Origin: Diadema setosum
Lineage: Eukaryota > Echinodermata > Echinoidea > Diadematoida > Diadematidae
Length of the DNA stretch: 64,000 nt
NCBI RefSeq assembly: GCF_964275005.1
Contig: NC_092701.1
Coordinates: 6,616,715 to 6,680,714, forward strand
Direction of reading: 5' to 3'
Shown: positions 58,206-64,000 of the stretch, piece after piece
Numbering within the stretch: the stretch's first letter is position 1
Layout of the letters: every line of letters begins with the position of its first letter
Notes under the pieces: generated by a model
What the model was told of the DNA's origin: nothing
Seen by the model: only the letters and a program-made list of their open reading frames with translations
Database searches by the model: none
Translations under genes and position numbers: made by a program

Positions 58206-60663
58206 TGGTTGCAACTTTAATTTTTTTTTTCTTTGCAATGCCAGCAACCTAGTTGAAGACTAAAGAAGAAGAATTGAATCCCCTTTTGAAAATAAATGTG
58301 TATTCTATTCATTAGTTAGAAGGTTGCATTAGGTTTTTGCACTAGTTTCTAATATGTTTTGATTTTTTTTTTTAATACCTTGGTACGACAGTACCAAAGA
58401 TTTTCCTGAAGTGATTGTATGATTGTGTTTCTTGAATACAGTCAAACATGCTTTAGGGAAAACCTGTCTGTAAAAATTATCTTTCCATCAAGACTGCTGC
58501 ATTTGTTTTCCAGCATTTCACATTTTCACATTTTGATTAGCCTCTTGACAAAGACCACTTGTCCATTAAGGCTGCTCTTTCTAGGCGGTTTTATATACAG
58601 GTAGTACTTTATCTGGTATGAATGTGCATACAGTATATGTTGTAGTCTCAGTCGGGGCAAGTGCAATGTACCAGTTCACATAGAACTGTCTGTCAGATAT
58701 GGTATTATTTCATTCTAGAAAGGTCACATATGTTGCATAGTCCCATGTACATGTTTACGAGTTAGATATACCTGCTATTTGCAGGTGGCGAATCACTGGT
58801 ATGAAATGGTCAAACTTTGACTATCTCTGTGTACAGGCAGCACACAGAGTGTGCAATCATGATTCTTGAGAATAACAACAACAACAATAACAACAAACAC
58901 TAGACCTATATGGTGTATACTCCAGTCAATACAGAACTTTATTTCTGGGGGTCAAGAAAGTGAATAGATCTGTTTGTATTACATGTTGCATGTGTAGTAG
59001 GAGGCTGATAGGGATGCGGGTTAGAACAAAATAATCGGCTGCATAATTACACAGCCATGCATTAAAATACTACATATAAACATGGCTTTATGAATTAAAA
59101 CACTTGCCCCCAAAGATACCAGTGATATATTTTGTTATTGTCCCACCAAGTGAAAGGAAGACTGATCGCACTTTGTGCATCATGACATATTAAAATGAAA
59201 AGAATAAATGACTGATGATATAAAATACTTGGATAATAGTAGCCATTGAAGATAGATGTAGTCCTAAATCTAAATATGCAGGTTGCTTGGATTATCACTG
59301 CAGGGCTGCCAACTCTCGTGCATTAAGCTTGAGACTCGCACAATTCACCTAATTACAGCTGTTTCACACTGAACCCCCAAGATAGATGTAAAAACAAACA
59401 ATATATGTACGTGTATGTGTTCAAATGATGAATAGAATACGCACCAAAATGCACTGTTTGAAATTGTCAAAGCTCTGTACCACGGTAGGGAGCCACCGCC
59501 TTTCTATACCGTCTCCCTCCCACTTTATCGCTCCGCTCCCTGGCAGTGTCTCACTCCAAACTCTTCACTTTACATTGTAGGATTAGCAGCCCTGTTACTG
59601 TAGTACCCATCAATTGATGCCTGTGCACTTTAATACCATTTGAAAATGAGAGTGAATAATGCACTTCATATATTACGGTTCTCATTTTAAGGAAGTATAC
59701 ATGACTTCCATTATAGCAAAGTCCGTAGGATCGGCAGTTTCCTTTCATCGCATCAAAATTTCATTCTAGCCAGACAAATATCAGGATATCAAGATATATA
59801 GATACAACTGTAGTAAATGTTGGACGTTAGGCCCTACTTCATTGTAATGACATTTTGTTAAAACCACCATGCCTGTTATAACAGGAGTGCATTATACCTT
59901 GTGAAAAGACCTTGGACTTCACAGACAACCCAAGAGGGAGACAAATTTTGTTCTCTGCTTTTAATGTTAAAAGTAATTTGTCTTCGAATTTGATTGTCTC
60001 TACATAATTGCAACATACAGAAGCTATTTGCCAATAGACGAAAGATGAAAAAGCAGAAGACTGCAAAGGAGTTACTTTTTTAGTCCTTTGTTTTTGTCTC
60101 TGGCCAGACAAGTTTATTATTTACATTTTGTATTATCAGAATTTTAATAAAGTCTATAGAGAACTCTGCAAGAGTTAAATTATGTGTAGGAGTACCTGTG
60201 TTCATCAATCAGCATTATTTTATTCAAATGGCAAAACAGAAAAGAGAAAGCTAACTTTACATTTTTTGTTTACATTTGAATGTAGTTTTACCATTCAGCG
60301 CTTGGATGATATTTTGCAATGGTTCGAGGAAGTGAATGCATTTAAAGAAGTAATTCCTGCCATTTTTTTTTTTTTTTTGAGCTGTCATGTTGTGCATGAT
60401 AAACAGTAAAGTACTGAATCTATTTCAAAGATATACATTGTATGTATATTTTATTGCATCAGATTATCATGTGAAATGGAATAAAATGTTACCATGGATA
60501 CCACCAGATGTATAGCATTGTTTCAGTCATTGATTTGAGTATCAGTATGTTTTCATTTATCCTTTAATTTGGTATGTGCTTATAGTGGCAGGGAGAAAGA
60601 CTACCGACAATGCAGTGAATGGGAAGGTGGGGGGGCTTCACAATATTAACATGTGTAGTGGTA
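58206..60663. other. Intergenic stretch
   Basis: No gene recognised. 59320-59600 (GGTAGGGAGCCACCGCC, ATCGCTCCGCTCCCTGG) recalls 31815-31880. Short open frames are isolated and AT-rich. Confidence 0.45.
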
Positions 60664-62704
60664 CAGTGAAACCCCGTTATAACGAGTTCGGTTATAACGA
60701 GGAACCGCTTATAACGAGGTAATCGCGTCGGTCCCGTTTTCCTTTGCGTGTAAACCTATGGCAGAACGAATCGGTTATAACGAGTTCGGTTATAACGAGA
60801 TTCCGGTTATAACGAGGACAATTTCGGTGCATCATGATAAAGAAAAACATAAGCAATTTGATCGGATATAACGAGGTTCCATTTCTTGACTAAATTGCCG
60901 CTTTCAAACACGCGACAAACGAAACCCTGAAAACCGAAATCACGCTATCCACGTCTTTTTCCGTTTTGCAGAGAACCGTTCCTTCCATGTTTTCTTCTAA
61001 ATCACGCGATAAGACACAGGAATGTCTTCCGATGTTCCTACTAAATCATTGAACATAATCATTCGATTTTCTTTTCCGCGAGATACGCGTGCGTGATATT
61101 AGGGCAGACCACACCGCAACGAGAAATAAAAGATAACGCATTCAAAAACTTTTCATGTAGCGACACTTGTGGCCAAAAATGAACAATTGGAATGCGTGTG
61201 CAGCTCATTATTATATCCTTTCCATCTTTAGTTCCGACTTCCAGTTCTTTTGCTGCTTAGCAAATATGAGTGTGGATGATTAAAGCCGAAATAATTAATG
61301 AAATCATCGCGATCCCGTCGGGTGACAGTAGCGTAAAAATAGTTGAATTAAACGCATGTTAACCTCCTTAATCGGTGTTCAGAAAAAGAAACGAACGCAT
61401 TTATTAATTTGAATAGATCTGGATTTGTTCATTATCATTAACAAATGATAATTTAAATATGAGTGTGTATGATTAAAGCCGAAATAATTAATGAAATCAT
61501 CGCGATCTCGTCGGGTGACTGTAGCGTAAAAATAGTTGAATAACACATGTTAACCTACTTAATCGGTGTTCAGAAAAAGAAACAAACGCATTTATTAATT
61601 TGAATAGATCTGGATTTGTTCATTATCATTTCACAAATGATAATTTAAATATGAGTGTGTATGATTAAAGCCGAAATAATTAATGAAATCATCGCGATCT
61701 CGCCGGGTGACAGTAGCGTAAAAATAGTTGAATAACGCATATTAACCTACTTAATCGGTGTTCGGAAAAAGAAACAAACGCATTTAACAGTTCAAGGATG
61801 TACAAAACGCGAAGAGATTTTCGAAAGAAAGTAAAGAACGCATTTTTAATCCCGTCGGACGCAACGATCATACATTGTATAAAATTACAGCCGAAATGAT
61901 TCATGAAATTATCGAATTCCCGCTGGGCTCCAACAGCGTAAAATACCTCTCAAGTTAACGGTAAATAACGCATGTATGTTACTCTGAAATTATCGCGATC
62001 TCGCCAGGTGACAGTAGCGTAAAAAATAGTTGAATAAGCATGTTAACCTAGAAACAAACGTATTCATTAGTTTGAATAGATCTGGGTTTGTTCATTATCA
62101 CAATTTTAACACTGCATTTCACAATGAAGATTTTTCATTCTTTCAGAATGGTCTATGAGGTACAGATTTGCGTAAAAAGGATCACAACATAACCTTCCAC
62201 ATTCAATCCTGTCGCATATTTTTCAAGAACGGATGTACAAAACGCGAAGAAATTTTCGGAAGAAAATAAAGAACGCATTTTTAATCCCTTCGAGCGCAAC
62301 GATCATAAGATTGTAGTGTACAAGATTACAGCCGAAATGATTCATGAAATCATCGCATTCCCGCTGGGCACCAACAGCGTAAAAATACCTCGCAAGTTAC
62401 GGTAAACAACGCCTGTATTTTACTCTATTTGCGCTGGTGTTAGGAAAAATTAACAAACAAGAATTACAATAAAGAATTATCTCATTTCAACATCTACTTT
62501 TTCGTCTAATTCACAAATAATTTCCCTTCATTATCTCAATAATAATGATCCATAATTGTGTAATAACAACGCAAAGGATGGGTATATTCCGATGTCGTGC
62601 TTATGTTTTTCTTTGTTTTTGATGCGTACGGTTATAACGAGGTACCGGTTATAACGAGGTAATATCGCCGGTCCCACGGACCTCGTTATAACGGGGTTTC
62701 ACTG
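60664..62704. mobile_element. Pogo-like non-autonomous element, 2.04 kb, TA-flanked
   Basis: Ends CAGTGAAACCCCGTTATAAC and GTTATAACGGGGTTTCACTG are exact complements, with TA at 60662-60663 and 62705-62706. GGTTATAACGAG is repeated inside both ends (60690-60875 and 62630-62665). The centre holds tandem repeats and no transposase frame. Same end type as 23475-23660. Confidence 0.9.
61262..61790. repeat. Tandem repeat, 192-193-bp unit, almost three copies
   Basis: AAATATGAGTGTG starts at 61262, 61455 and 61647. Each unit holds GATTAAAGCCGAAATAATTA and GTGACAGTAGCGTAAAAATA. A related unit with GGATGTACAAAACGCGAAGA occurs at 61795-61980 and again at 62228-62415. Confidence 0.9.
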
Positions 62705-63065
62705 TACAATACATATTACATCAATTTTCAATTTGATTTTATTTTATTTTCTTCTTCCACAGAACATAACATGATATAAGAAAATTACAAGTAATCTTGA
62801 GTGTACAATAGATGACTAGTACTGTGCAGTAAAATTTGGAAATAATGAATTAAAAACATGTCTGAGTGTACATAGTTTAAAATCAAACTTGTAATTATAA
62901 TCCATGCTCTGAAGCAAAAAATGAGGGATCCATTAAAAAGCAGAGCTTGTACGCTATGGACAAACATACCATGGACGTAGTCCATTCTCATACAATTGAT
63001 AGGAAAATTTACGAAATGTAAATACAAACGGACATTACATTACAGACCTGACAGAAACTTACACG

Positions 63066-63067
<2 letters not shown>

Positions 63068-63096
<29 letters not shown>

Positions 63097-63108
63097 CATT
63101 ATTATTAG
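63068..63108. repeat. (ATT)n microsatellite
   Basis: About twelve ATT copies, one interrupted by CATT. Confidence 0.95.
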
Positions 63109-63191
63109 CCCTTGTGCAATATTCTTTACCCACTGCCTTTGGCCCAAGTGAAATAAAACTGCCTTTGGACTGATCAGCCATTTATGTCGTA

Positions 63192-63400
63192 CAGTTAAAC
63201 TCGCCTAAGTCGACGTCGCATATGTCGAATAATCGCGTAAGTCGATGATTTTAAAAAGTCCCGATTTTTCCCCATTGACGTACGTGTATTAATTCACTCA
63301 CAAGTCGAATTTTGTAAGTCGAATACTCGCCTAAGTCGATGAAATTCCAAGAACACTTTCACGGAAAAACTATTGAATTCACTGTGCCTAAGTCGAATAA
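63192..63400. mobile_element. CAGTTAAACTCGCCTAAGTCGA element, right end not clear
   Basis: Starts CAGTTAAACTCGCCTAAGTC after TA, the pogo-like pattern. AAGTCGA / AGTCGAAT words recur five or more times. A matching inverted right end was not found. Confidence 0.55.
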
Positions 63401-63703
63401 GATTTTATTGTGTAATAAATCACTGTCATTTATTATTCATTATTCATTACTCATCATTATTTTGTTTGTCAGATGAGTTTGAGGTGACAAAAAAAAATGA
63501 TCTAAAATCAAAATTCAAAGCGATAGCATGGGATCGTTTAACTCTCTTCGTATTTGGAGGTCCGCTGGTACAGCCCTGTCAGCTGTCGCGCTACGTACGT
63601 ACAGCGTTCGTACAGTACACATGCGTTCATTTACATGTACAGTATTGAGCTTGCAGTGTACATGTAGCTTGGCATTTGCAGCGCTGTGTAGTGGAGTGGT
63701 ATA

Positions 63704-63760
63704 ATGGATGAAGCTGCTGAGTTTTCAAAGCGGAAAGTAGGGGGAAAGTTACGGGCACGG
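63704..63760 (+). CDS. Possible first coding exon of the next gene
   Basis: An ATG in good context (ataATGG) opens 19 codons rich in Lys/Arg (MDEAAEF then KRKVGGKLRAR) ending at a plausible donor CGG|GTAAAT. The upstream 150 bp are richer in CpG than the surroundings, as at a promoter. I do not recognise the product and cannot see the following exon inside the window. Confidence 0.25.
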
Positions 63761-64000
63761 GTAAATCAGAATTGCACCTCTACATGCATTTCAAGCCACG
63801 GTATGGTAAACTGGAATCAATCACTGCTCAAATATCGTTCATATCCACTTCCCAAAGGTTTAACAAGGGTGTAAAGTAATCGGACCTGTGCCAATACTAA
63901 TGCACTGTCCATGCAAAGTTAGCCGCGGCCCTGCTGGGCGACCCGTGCTGCGGCACACCGCTCCAGCTCTCGGCTCCAGAGTAGACAACATACATGTACA

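Noticed and set aside
61262-62415. CRISPR-like array
   Set aside because: Units are 192 bp, adjacent without spacers, inside a transposon, in a eukaryotic genome.
1-64000. Horizontally acquired bacterial genes or toxin systems
   Set aside because: No intronless gene with bacterial family signs was found; all recognised genes are spliced animal genes or transposons.

Overview
The window looks like a gene-poor, repeat-rich piece of a marine invertebrate deuterostome genome, most likely an echinoderm (a sea urchin is the best guess; a hemichordate or cephalochordate is not excluded). Reasons: three spliced genes with GT-AG introns, all with animal orthologues (snapin, peroxisomal uricase, FBXW5); many short terminal-inverted-repeat elements; many microsatellites; an LTR element with a gag-protease ORF; and CR1/L2-like LINE relics. 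No bacterial operon structure, CRISPR array or rRNA was seen.

Layout. 1-12.5 kb: SNAPIN on the plus strand, exons at 537-625, 3607-3653 and 4327-4445, followed by two competing last exons (7947-8039 and 12133-12375). 12.7-20 kb: no gene recognised, several small TA-flanked transposons. 20.2-27.1 kb: urate oxidase on the minus strand, six recognised coding exons ending in the peroxisomal signal AKL. 27.4-31.2 kb: an LTR element with a 5-bp target duplication, lying just upstream of the first recognised uricase exon. 31-44.6 kb: a repeat island holding two LINE fragments, an element packed with GAGTCA/TGACTC motifs, a nested inverted-repeat element (42.4-44.1 kb) and smaller foldbacks. 44.8-53.7 kb: FBXW5 on the plus strand, six exons, 930 aa, with an acidic serine-rich insertion of about 400 residues coded in one large exon. 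53.8-63.4 kb: more transposons, among them an element with AGGTCA direct repeats and a 2-kb element carrying a 192-bp tandem repeat. 63.7 kb: a possible first exon of the next gene.

The three genes do not form one pathway. Snapin acts in BLOC-1/BORC and SNARE-dependent organelle trafficking, uricase oxidises urate in the peroxisome, and FBXW5 is a substrate receptor of cullin ubiquitin ligases. The most interesting gene-level observation is the pair of homologous, in-phase, alternative terminal exons of snapin. The most interesting repeat-level observation is that many unrelated non-autonomous transposons here share one design: the sequence of their ends is reiterated as an internal array.

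All exon boundaries were read by eye from reading frame, splice signals and remembered protein families. No alignment or search was run. Counts of motifs and identities are by eye.
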